Positions 56,896 through 64,000 of a DNA stretch of 64,000 nt are shown in pieces. Origin of the DNA: Leucothrix arctica (lineage in GTDB: Bacteria > Pseudomonadota > Gammaproteobacteria > Thiotrichales > Thiotrichaceae); NCBI RefSeq assembly GCF_003172895.1, contig NZ_QGKL01000039.1, forward strand, positions 248,001 through 312,000. The letters run 5' to 3'. Each line of letters starts with the position of its first letter. The first letter of the stretch is position 1. Both the position numbers and the translations under genes were made by a program. Under the pieces are notes generated by a model. The model saw only the letters and a list, made by a program, of their open reading frames with translations. It did not search any database and was not told where the DNA came from.

Positions 56896-57588
56896 ATGCC
56901 AAATGAAACAACCGCCAGCACAGAAAATACATCCCTGACGAACCAAACCTATCAGCGTATTTACACGATGATTATTCAGGGGGACTTAAAGCCGGGGGTT
57001 AAACTCAAGATCGAAGAGTTACGCAAAAATCTTGGGACAGGCGCAAGCCCAGTGCGTGAAGCGCTAAGCTTACTAACGTCTGATCATTTGGTTGATCGTA
57101 TCGATCAGCGCGGTTTCAGGGTGTCTCATATCAGCGCAGACGGCTTCACTGAGCTACTCAAGACACGCTGTTGGCTGGAGGAGCGAGCACTGAGAGAGTC
57201 AATGGGGGCTAAAGACGTGCACTGGGAAGAACGCTTGGTGTTGGCTCATCATCGTTTGAAGCGTGAACACCGTATGCTTGAAGATAAGAAAACCCCTAAC
57301 CCGGTTTGGGAGAGCAAACACAAGGAGTTCCATATGACCCTTCTGTCTGTTTGTGGCTCTTCTATTCTTATCAAGATCTGCGATCAGCTTTATGATCAGA
57401 ACATTCGTTACCGAAATGCGGCTAAGACAATGGCCTACCCAACACGTGATGTAACGGCAGAACACGACACTATTCTTGAACATGTGTTGAATCATAATGT
57501 CGATAAAGCAGTTGAAGAATTAATTTCTCACTACACGAAGACAGGTGAGTTTTTGTCTATGCACCTAAAGCAGCTGGTCTTCTCTTAA
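56896..57588 (+). CDS. GntR-family regulator, FCD (FadR-like) subfamily
   Basis: 230 residues. The winged helix-turn-helix (about 18-78; IQGDLKPGVKLKIEELRKNLGTGASPVREALSLL) is followed by an all-helical FCD ligand domain (about 90-220) with the metal-binding Asp/His residues expected (KEFHMTLL, ...AEHDTILEHVL). This subfamily senses organic acids. It sits inside the rightward arm, about 105 bases after the YciI gene, and probably controls both arms. Confidence 0.92.
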   Translation: MPNETTASTENTSLTNQTYQRIYTMIIQGDLKPGVKLKIEELRKNLGTGASPVREALSLLTSDHLVDRIDQRGFRVSHISADGFTELLKTRCWLEERALRESMGAKDVHWEERLVLAHHRLKREHRMLEDKKTPNPVWESKHKEFHMTLLSVCGSSILIKICDQLYDQNIRYRNAAKTMAYPTRDVTAEHDTILEHVLNHNVDKAVEELISHYTKTGEFLSMHLKQLVFS

Positions 57589-57651
57589 CCTTTTATGAAC
57601 AAATAAACGACGTAAAAAATCTCAAAACTTAAAATATCGATATTTTTATAA

Positions 57652-57695
57652 TTGACAAGTATAAAACGATTATTTAGGATGATCTCTAACGATAA
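57652..57695 (+). promoter_or_regulatory. Promoter with TAACGATAA operator before the FAH gene
   Basis: TTGACA (57652-57657), 17 bases, TAGGAT (57675-57680), then TAACGATAA at 57687-57695 over the expected start point. The arrangement (-10 followed directly by this nonamer) resembles the one before the YciI gene, supporting repression by one regulator. Confidence 0.6.
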
Positions 57696-57715
57696 CTCAC
57701 AAAAAAGAGATGATT

Positions 57716-58585
57716 ATGAGATTGGTATCCTTTTTGCACAATGGAAAACAGCGTATTGGTTGCCCTGACGGCGATCAAATTATTGACCTTTCAATTGCGA
57801 ACCCTGAGCTACCAACAGACTTACTGAGCCTTCTTGAAGCAGGCCCAGAAGCAATGACTCAAGCTAAAGCGGCTGCAGCTGATGCCGGTATGGATGCACG
57901 AGTGCCAAGCGCTGAGGTGACATACCTTCCTTTGATTGGACGCGCACCAAAAGTGATCTGCATTGGTCGTAACTATGCAGCACACGCCAAAGAAGGCGGG
58001 GTAGAACCACCGTCTTACCCAGAAATTTTCTACCGTGGAAATACATCTCTCATCGGTCACAACCAACCTATCATTCGTCCAGAATGCTCTGATAAATTAG
58101 ATTACGAAGCTGAGTTAGTGGCTATCGTAGGTAAGCGTGCACGTCACGTATCGAGAGAGAACGGTTTGGATTATGTTGCAGGTTACTCAATCTTTAACGA
58201 TGCAACACTGCGTGACTACCAGCGTAAAAGCTCACAGTGGACAATCGGTAAAAACTTTGACGACACCGGTGCCTTTGGTCCTGAGTTCGTCAGTGCAGAT
58301 GAACTTCCCGCTGGCGCAGACGGTCTTAGAATACAAAGCCGTCTAAATGGCGAAATCATGCAAGATGCGAATACAAGTGATTTTATCTTTCCAATTGACG
58401 ATCTTATTGCCAAGTTAAGTGAGTGCATGACGTTAGAGCCAGGTGACGTGATCGTTACTGGTACACCAGCAGGTGTTGGTTATGTGCGTAAGCCGCCAGT
58501 ATTTATGAAGGAAGGCGATGTCTGCGAAGTTGAAATCGAAGGGCTTGGTATTCTAAGTAATCCTATACTCAACGAAGTTAGATAG
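57716..58585 (+). CDS. Fumarylacetoacetate hydrolase-family protein
   Basis: 289 residues from ATG at 57716 (MRLVSFLHNG). The N-terminal cap is followed by the catalytic barrel: VICIGRNYAAHAKEGG, the metal-binding YEAELVAIVGKRAR, and GDVIVTGTPAGVGYVRKPP. The family includes acylpyruvate hydrolases, isomerases and decarboxylases of ring-cleavage products. It probably acts after the dioxygenase, but its exact reaction is open. Confidence 0.9.
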   Translation: MRLVSFLHNGKQRIGCPDGDQIIDLSIANPELPTDLLSLLEAGPEAMTQAKAAAADAGMDARVPSAEVTYLPLIGRAPKVICIGRNYAAHAKEGGVEPPSYPEIFYRGNTSLIGHNQPIIRPECSDKLDYEAELVAIVGKRARHVSRENGLDYVAGYSIFNDATLRDYQRKSSQWTIGKNFDDTGAFGPEFVSADELPAGADGLRIQSRLNGEIMQDANTSDFIFPIDDLIAKLSECMTLEPGDVIVTGTPAGVGYVRKPPVFMKEGDVCEVEIEGLGILSNPILNEVR

Positions 58586-58677
58586 TATTATCTGGCGTAG
58601 CCCAAGTGGTTGCGCCAATATGAGTTTAAATATAGTACGATGATTATATTAGTTGGCCAAAAGGGAAGACTTTAACG

Positions 58678-60549
58678 ATGAAAAAGCTAGCAATGTTGGT
58701 TGCTGCAGGAATTCCTCTGCTAAGCATACTTTGGGCATTAGATGTTCCTCTTATGTTGGGACTGGCAGTGGCTAAAACGCAATTCCTTGCCGTGTTGTTT
58801 GGCTTGGGTGTCGCGCTGGTTTATTTGTCTAATATGTCCGCGGCCGTGACTAAGAAAAGTTACCTCGATATGGCTGCAGCGGCGGCATCGGTGCTTGTCT
58901 TTGGTTGGATTGGTGTTGAGTATCAGCGTTTTCTTGAAGACTTTGCGTATCTAACCATGGAAATGACGGTGCTAGGTGCAATCGCCGTCGTACTTACACT
59001 AGAAGCGCTTCGTCGGGCAACCGGTTGGATTTTACTCTGCTTGATTGCTACGTTTGTTTTATACGCATTGTTTGGTGGCAACATTCCAGCCCCATTAACA
59101 GGGACAAGCGTTACCCCACAAGAGCTAGCGGTTTACTTAGCGTTTGATCCAAATGCGCTATTAGGTACACCACTGAGTGTGGTTGCAACGATTGTCGTTG
59201 TGTTTATCTTCTTTGGTAAAATCTTGGTCAAAACAGGCTGCGGTGAGTTTTTCATCGACCTAGCAATGGCAGGAATGGGTAAGAAACGAGGTGGTGCGGC
59301 AAAGATATCAATTGTTGGCTCTGCACTGTTCGGTTCTATCTCAGGTAGTGCAGTGTCAAACGTTGTCACAACAGGTGTGATGACGATTCCTTTGATGCGT
59401 CGCTCAGGTTACACCGGTGTTCAAGCGGGCGCGATTGAGGCTATTGCCTCAACAGGTGGCCAGCTTATGCCGCCCATCATGGGTGCTGCGGCATTCTTGA
59501 TGGCCCAGTCGCTAGAAATTCCTTATGCAGAAGTCGTTATGGCGGCATTGATTCCCGCGATACTGTATTACATCTCAGTATTCATTCAGGTCGACTTGAT
59601 CGCTGCGCGTGATGATATTTCAGCGGTTGAAAGCGAGTACCGTTCGGTGGGACGAGTCATGCGTGAAGGCTGGCATTTCATCATCCCATTCGCAATTTTG
59701 TTATACGCAATGTTTGCACTCAACAGCTCAGCGGCGATGGCCGCGTTATACGGCACAGCGGCCATTATTATTGCAGGCTTCATCCGTAGTTACCGTGGTC
59801 ACAAGTTAGATATCAGTGGTTTATTTAACGCATTGCCAGATACAGGAAAGTCAGTGGTAGAGCTGATTATGATTGTTGGTGGTGCAGGTTTAGTGATTGG
59901 TTTGTTGAATATCTCTTCAGGTGGTTTTGCATTAACACTAGCGTTAGTTCAGCTAGGTAGTGCCAGTATTGCCATCCTGTTATTGGTGTCGGCAGGTGTC
60001 TGTATCTTGTTAGGAATGGGGATGCCAACGTCAGGCGTGTATGTACTACTTGCTGCCTTAGTTGCACCATCGCTTATCGAGACAGGTATTGATCCAATGG
60101 CTGCTCACATGTTCATTCTTTACTTCGGAATGATGTCGATGATCACCCCACCGATTGCGCTGGCAGCCTTTGCCGCCGCAACCATCAGTGAAGAAAAGCC
60201 AATGAAGACAGGCTTTGAAGCGATGCGTTTAGGTTGGGTTGCTTATGTCATTCCTATGTTATTTATATTTACCCCTGCTTTAATTATGAAAGGGAATACC
60301 TTTGAGATCTTGCTAGCCTTTGTGCTCGCGGTGGTCGGTATTTACTTTATATCCGTGGCGATTGTTGGATTCTTTCAGAAAAAAGTGGGTGCATTGATTC
60401 GTTGGGCGCTACTGCTTGCTGGCGTATTGGCCATGCTGCCAGAGCAAGTGTTTGAGTTGGGTTACTTGCCAACAGTAGCAGGAGTTATTGCAGGAATAGG
60501 GTTGCTGTATGTCATGAAGCAACAGGCTAGAACAGTAGTGAGTATCTGA
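58678..60549 (+). CDS. TRAP transporter fused permease (TAXI type), first copy
   Basis: 623 residues, many membrane helices. The small and large permease parts are fused, as usual with TAXI binding proteins. Diagnostic stretches are FGSISGSAVSNVVTTGVMTIP, IEAIASTGGQLMPPIMGAAAFLMAQ and GMGMPTSGVYVLLAA. Paired with the TAXI binding protein right after it. AAGGGAAGAC lies before the ATG. Confidence 0.93.
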   Translation: MKKLAMLVAAGIPLLSILWALDVPLMLGLAVAKTQFLAVLFGLGVALVYLSNMSAAVTKKSYLDMAAAAASVLVFGWIGVEYQRFLEDFAYLTMEMTVLGAIAVVLTLEALRRATGWILLCLIATFVLYALFGGNIPAPLTGTSVTPQELAVYLAFDPNALLGTPLSVVATIVVVFIFFGKILVKTGCGEFFIDLAMAGMGKKRGGAAKISIVGSALFGSISGSAVSNVVTTGVMTIPLMRRSGYTGVQAGAIEAIASTGGQLMPPIMGAAAFLMAQSLEIPYAEVVMAALIPAILYYISVFIQVDLIAARDDISAVESEYRSVGRVMREGWHFIIPFAILLYAMFALNSSAAMAALYGTAAIIIAGFIRSYRGHKLDISGLFNALPDTGKSVVELIMIVGGAGLVIGLLNISSGGFALTLALVQLGSASIAILLLVSAGVCILLGMGMPTSGVYVLLAALVAPSLIETGIDPMAAHMFILYFGMMSMITPPIALAAFAAATISEEKPMKTGFEAMRLGWVAYVIPMLFIFTPALIMKGNTFEILLAFVLAVVGIYFISVAIVGFFQKKVGALIRWALLLAGVLAMLPEQVFELGYLPTVAGVIAGIGLLYVMKQQARTVVSI

Positions 60550-60627
60550 CATCGCTAATTATATAAGTTAATTATCTAGATTAATGACCATGGTCAAATA
60601 ATGGCCACGGCACTCAGGAGGAACATC

Positions 60628-61590
60628 ATGAACAAACTAACAAAAATTTCAATGGTAGTCGCACTAGGTCTTGGAATCAGTAGTGTCGCTTCGGCAGAGG
60701 TTTATACGGTCGGAACTAATCCACAGGGGTCTCTGTTCTACTCAATGGGAACAGCCATGGCTAAAGTCATGGTTGAAAAAACGGATAAGCAATATCGTGT
60801 GTCGCCTTATGCGGGTTCATCGACGTTTATTCCTATGCTTAACACAGGTCGTTTAGCGTTCGGTTTTGCTAATGGTGGTGAAGCGACATTTGCCCACCAA
60901 GGTAAGGGTAACTTTAAGCGCGCTAACCCAAACTTACGTCTTGTGGGTGTTGCAATTGCCACACAAACGTCGTTTGCAGTACCGACTAATTCACCCGCTA
61001 AAACGGTTGAAGACTTAAAAGGTTTGCGTCTAGCGTCTGGGTATAACTCTGGTCGTACTTTCCACTTCTATTCAAATGCGGCACTTTCATCGGGCGGCAT
61101 GACAATTGATGACGCTAAAAAAGTACCAATGCCTAACTTTGTTAAAGCAATCAACGGTATGTCAGAAGGGCGTATTGATGCGGCACTTGTACCAATGAAT
61201 GCCGGTGTGGGTAAGAAAGCAATGGCAACCATGAAAGATGGCTGGCGCTATGTGTCATTGAATAACTCTGACGAAGCAAAAGCAGCAGTCACAGAAAATC
61301 TACCTTCTGCACGTATCGTGAGTGTGAAGCCAAGTGCAAGTAAGACGGGTGTTGTTACTGACCCAACAAACATGATCGAAGTTGATTTCTACATTCTAAC
61401 CGGCGCGCACATGTCAGATGACGCAGTGTATGAGCTAGTTATGTCGATGAAAGATAATAAAGAAGCACTAGGTAACGCGTTTGCAGCTTATAAGCGTTTT
61501 GACCCGATGGGAATGGTTCAGCCAAACCCTGTTCCATACCATCCTGGTGCGATCAAAGCTTACAAAGAAATGGGGATTTGGAAAGAGTAA
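60628..61590 (+). CDS. TAXI-family TRAP substrate-binding protein, first copy
   Basis: 320 residues from the ATG at 60628, which has AGGAGGAACATC before it; the frame from 60601 is an extension without a site. Signal peptide to about ASA-EV. TAXI features: YTVGTNPQGSLFYSMGTAMA, FIPMLNTGRLAFGFANGGEA, LKGLRLASGYNSG. Ligand unknown; described TAXI proteins bind glutamate or other acids. Partner of the permease just upstream. Confidence 0.92.
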   Translation: MNKLTKISMVVALGLGISSVASAEVYTVGTNPQGSLFYSMGTAMAKVMVEKTDKQYRVSPYAGSSTFIPMLNTGRLAFGFANGGEATFAHQGKGNFKRANPNLRLVGVAIATQTSFAVPTNSPAKTVEDLKGLRLASGYNSGRTFHFYSNAALSSGGMTIDDAKKVPMPNFVKAINGMSEGRIDAALVPMNAGVGKKAMATMKDGWRYVSLNNSDEAKAAVTENLPSARIVSVKPSASKTGVVTDPTNMIEVDFYILTGAHMSDDAVYELVMSMKDNKEALGNAFAAYKRFDPMGMVQPNPVPYHPGAIKAYKEMGIWKE

Positions 61591-61612
61591 TTTCTCGACC
61601 AAAGCCTAAAAA

Positions 61613-61646
61613 TAATGCGCCTTAACCTTTCTATTTAGGCGCATTA
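61613..61646 (+). other. Hairpin between the two TAXI binding-protein genes
   Basis: TAATGCGCCT (61613-61622) pairs with AGGCGCATTA (61637-61646), followed by GTTAAAAT. It may be a weak terminator ending the first TAXI unit or an mRNA-stabilising element. Confidence 0.65.
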
Positions 61647-61677
61647 GTTAAAATACTTAATCCTTGAGGAGGGAAAT

Positions 61678-62607
61678 ATGAGTATGTCAAAAATTAAAAT
61701 AGCATTAGCGGTAACAGCATTAATCGGCTTTAGCAGCAGCGTGACCGCTGAAGAGCTTCGTGTTGGTACAGCGAGTCAGGGTGGTGCATTTTACCCAGTA
61801 GGTCAGGCTGTTTCGACGCTGGTAAATTCGCATGCTAAAGACTTAACGATGGTGCCTGTTGTAACGCAAGGTTCTGTTCAAAACCCTAAGCTAGTGAACA
61901 ACGGCGAAGTTGATGTTGGTATCACTAACAACAACTTAGCGGTATTTGCTAACAAAGGCATCCTTGCTTATAAGAAAGATGGCGCGATGGAACTACGCGG
62001 TCTGGGTGCATTGCATTTCAGTATTTTGCACATGGTGACGTTGGCTGATTCAGACATCAATACCGTTGCTGATCTAAAGGGTAAGAAAATCGCAATTGGC
62101 CCAGCTGGTGGTGGAACGATTCCATTCACAAAGCAGGTGCTAGGCTTACATGGTGTTGATATTAAAGATATTACGCCAAGCTTCCTGTCTTACTCAGACG
62201 GTTTTAGCCAATTGTCAGATGGTAATGTTGACGCAGCATTTGCACTGAGTGGTTTCCCAGCAGGTGCGGTGATGCAAGCACGCGTGAACAAGAAACTGAA
62301 GTTCATCAAGATCACGCCTGAAGCATTAGCAACAGCACTCGGCAAGTATGAAAACTATAACGAAGTGACTGTGCCGAAAGATGTTTATGACATGGATGAT
62401 GACAGCGTAGTACTTGGCGTAAATAACTTGTTATTTGTTCGTGCTGACATGGACGACGAAAAAGCATACCAAATCACTAAAGCGGTTTACGGTAACTTAG
62501 GTGAATTTCAGGAGCTGAACTCTCATGCGAAGCAGATCAATCCTGAAAACTCTAAAAAGCTAAAGATTCCACTACATCCTGGTGCAGCACGTTTCCATAA
62601 CGAATAA
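61678..62607 (+). CDS. TAXI-family TRAP substrate-binding protein, second copy
   Basis: 309 residues, GAGGAGGGAAAT before the ATG. Signal peptide to about VTA-EE. TAXI features: LRVGTASQGGAFYPVGQAVS, VTQGSVQNPKLVNNGEVDVG, LKGKKIAIGPAGGG. Clearly diverged from the first copy, so probably another ligand. Followed at 103 bases by its own permease gene. Confidence 0.92.
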   Translation: MSMSKIKIALAVTALIGFSSSVTAEELRVGTASQGGAFYPVGQAVSTLVNSHAKDLTMVPVVTQGSVQNPKLVNNGEVDVGITNNNLAVFANKGILAYKKDGAMELRGLGALHFSILHMVTLADSDINTVADLKGKKIAIGPAGGGTIPFTKQVLGLHGVDIKDITPSFLSYSDGFSQLSDGNVDAAFALSGFPAGAVMQARVNKKLKFIKITPEALATALGKYENYNEVTVPKDVYDMDDDSVVLGVNNLLFVRADMDDEKAYQITKAVYGNLGEFQELNSHAKQINPENSKKLKIPLHPGAARFHNE

Positions 62608-62653
62608 GCGGTACTTGGTCTCATGAAGCACTAGTGAGACTCCCCAAGAAAGT

Positions 62654-62684
62654 CCTAGCGTACCGCGATCAGTGGCGCGCTAGG
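62654..62684 (+). other. Hairpin between second TAXI binding protein and its permease
   Basis: CCTAGCG (62654-62660) pairs with CGCTAGG (62678-62684), GC-rich inside. No T-run follows. As in the ABC operon, a hairpin between binding-protein and permease genes may raise binding-protein output. Confidence 0.55.
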
Positions 62685-62710
62685 CACCCCTAATATTCTA
62701 AGGTTAAAGT

Positions 62711-64000
62711 ATGTCATTCTCTTCTGAACGGGCGACAAAAGCCCTGATTGTCATTTTTGCGTTTTCCATTGGTTTGTTTCATCTCGCCAATGTGTCTGGT
62801 GTCTTTGTATTGTCGACGCAGAGCATTCGTATTTATCACCTGATGATGATGTTGGCACTGCTATTTTTATCCAAGCCGTCTTTTCCAAGTTTTAAAGACA
62901 AGGTCGTGGATAAGTGGGTCAGTGGTTTCCTGACTGTTGCATCCTTAGGGACAGGTCTTTACATGCTGTCGCGCTGGCAAGATATTGCGATGTCAGGTGG
63001 TGAGACTGAGTTGTTAGACGCAATCGTTGGTGTCGCAATATTGGCACTGGTACTTGAAGGCGCAAGGCGTGCGGTAGGTAATATTCTTGCCATCATCTGC
63101 CTAATGTTCTTTATCTACCCATTTGTAAGTCCGTATTTACCGGGCGTACTAGAAAGTCGTGGTTACTCACTACTGCGTATTTCTGAGATCTTGACGACAA
63201 CATCTCAAGGTTTGTACGGCATCCCACTGGGTGTATCGGCAACCTACATCATTCTATTTTCTATCTACGGGGCCTTCCTAACTCAGTTTGGTGCTGGAGA
63301 GTTCTTTTTCAAAATAGCCAGCCGTGTCACGCAAAACATGCGTGCGGCGGGTGCTAAAACAGCCGTTATTTTCTCAACACTATTGGGAATGGTTTCTGGC
63401 TCAGCCGCTGGAAACGTGGCAGTTACCGGTACGCTCACCATCCCAATGATGAAGCGTGAAGGTTACAAAGGACATCAGGCAGGCGCGATTGAAGCGGTTG
63501 TGTCTACTGGTGGTCAGTTGATGCCACCTGTCATGGGTGCTGCGGCATTTATTATGGCCGAGATCATCGGTACGCCTTACACCAACATCATGAAAGCAGC
63601 GATTGTGCCTGCGTGTTTATTCTTCTTATCGATCTTTTTAGTGGTGCATTTACAAGCGTGTAAAGCCGATCTAAAACCGATGGAAGTGGACAGTGATGAT
63701 CGCCCAATGTGGAAAGTGTTGTTAAGTGGTGGTCAGTACATCATCCCATTTGCAACGCTAGTGATTATGATCATTCAAGGTTATTCACCGTTTAAAGCGT
63801 GCTTCTACTCGATCCTTATCTTGCTGGCTTGCAACGTCATTTGGGAGCGTAAGATAAACAAAACGTTCTTTATTAAGTCGTTTAATGCGATCACCCAAGG
63901 TGCGAAGTCTGTTATCCCGATTGCAGTTGCATGTGCGGCGGCAGGTATTATCGCGGGTACATTAGGCATCACTGGTCTTGGCTCGAAAATCTCAGGCATC
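62711..64000 (+). CDS. TRAP transporter fused permease (TAXI type), second copy (cut by window edge)
   Basis: The first 430 codons are in the window, open at 64000. It has many membrane helices and the same landmarks as the first copy (LLGMVSGSAAGNVAVTGTLTIP, IEAVVSTGGQLMPPVMGAAAF), but clearly different sequence, so this is an older duplication. Forms a unit with the binding protein upstream. Confidence 0.92.
   Translation, partial: MSFSSERATKALIVIFAFSIGLFHLANVSGVFVLSTQSIRIYHLMMMLALLFLSKPSFPSFKDKVVDKWVSGFLTVASLGTGLYMLSRWQDIAMSGGETELLDAIVGVAILALVLEGARRAVGNILAIICLMFFIYPFVSPYLPGVLESRGYSLLRISEILTTTSQGLYGIPLGVSATYIILFSIYGAFLTQFGAGEFFFKIASRVTQNMRAAGAKTAVIFSTLLGMVSGSAAGNVAVTGTLTIPMMKREGYKGHQAGAIEAVVSTGGQLMPPVMGAAAFIMAEIIGTPYTNIMKAAIVPACLFFLSIFLVVHLQACKADLKPMEVDSDDRPMWKVLLSGGQYIIPFATLVIMIIQGYSPFKACFYSILILLACNVIWERKINKTFFIKSFNAITQGAKSVIPIAVACAAAGIIAGTLGITGLGSKISGI

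Noticed and set aside
63805-63999. Minus-strand frame at the right edge
   Set aside because: Opposite the second TAXI permease, whose plus-strand frame is open and matches the family throughout.

Overview
The window looks like chromosome from a free-living, probably marine gammaproteobacterium. Housekeeping proteins are of gammaproteobacterial type (HemW, RsmA, an AroG-type DAHP synthase, the EF-P paralogue YeiP/EfpL, AlaE). There are many TRAP and TAXI solute importers, large secreted calcium-binding repeat proteins, and a metalloprotease with a GlyGly-CTERM (rhombosortase) tag. The genus cannot be fixed from sequence alone. No rRNA, tRNA, CRISPR array or prophage was recognised.

Layout. 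1-2456: two tandem paralogous secreted metalloproteases, the first cut by the window edge. 2599-4532: hemW and rsmA, overlapping. 4585-9741: a small membrane protein and a 1571-residue OmpA-type protein with about 40 thrombospondin type-3 calcium-binding repeats. 10100-16201: an OmpA-domain surface protein with cadherin/Big_9-like repeats, then a secreted copper radical oxidase of the galactose oxidase type carrying the same kind of repeats. 16198-18055: nucleoside hydrolase and ribokinase. 18138-19767: a 2OG-Fe(II) oxygenase and a DsbA-like protein split by a frameshift. 19760-22973: a nitrate/nitrite transporter overlapping a PP2C-Ser/Thr kinase fusion. 23229-27625: small genes (LRR-kinase, S4 protein, Crp-like regulator, nitroreductase, DMT transporter, GNAT). 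27633-30610: a small accessory patch with an IS5-family element, an unknown gene and a CoiA-like nuclease, bounded on the far side by a decayed copy of the GNAT gene end.

30628-40758: aminotransferase/AraC pair, a parallel beta-helix protein, a PhnD-like sensor protein with a hybrid histidine kinase, DAHP synthase behind a transcription attenuator rich in Tyr, Phe and Trp codons, and AlaE. 41056-50332: a regulatory and transport unit. A histidine kinase, an NtrC-type sigma-54 activator and a periplasmic binding protein precede a five-gene branched-chain-type ABC importer. The importer has a near-consensus -24/-12 promoter with two upstream palindromes, and a third copy of the palindrome lies before the kinase gene, so the circuit can be read from the DNA.

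51704-64000: a divergent catabolic cluster. Leftward are a RutE/HadB-family reductase, a TRAP transporter and a hydroxyquinol-type intradiol dioxygenase. Rightward are a YciI-family protein, a GntR regulator, a fumarylacetoacetate-hydrolase-family enzyme and two TAXI-TRAP systems placed back to back. A nine-base element, TAACGATAA, occurs twice in the divergent promoter region and once before the FAH gene, which suggests one regulator controls both arms. The parts resemble lower pathways for (chloro)hydroxyquinol, but no monooxygenase or maleylacetate reductase is present here, so the substrate is open.
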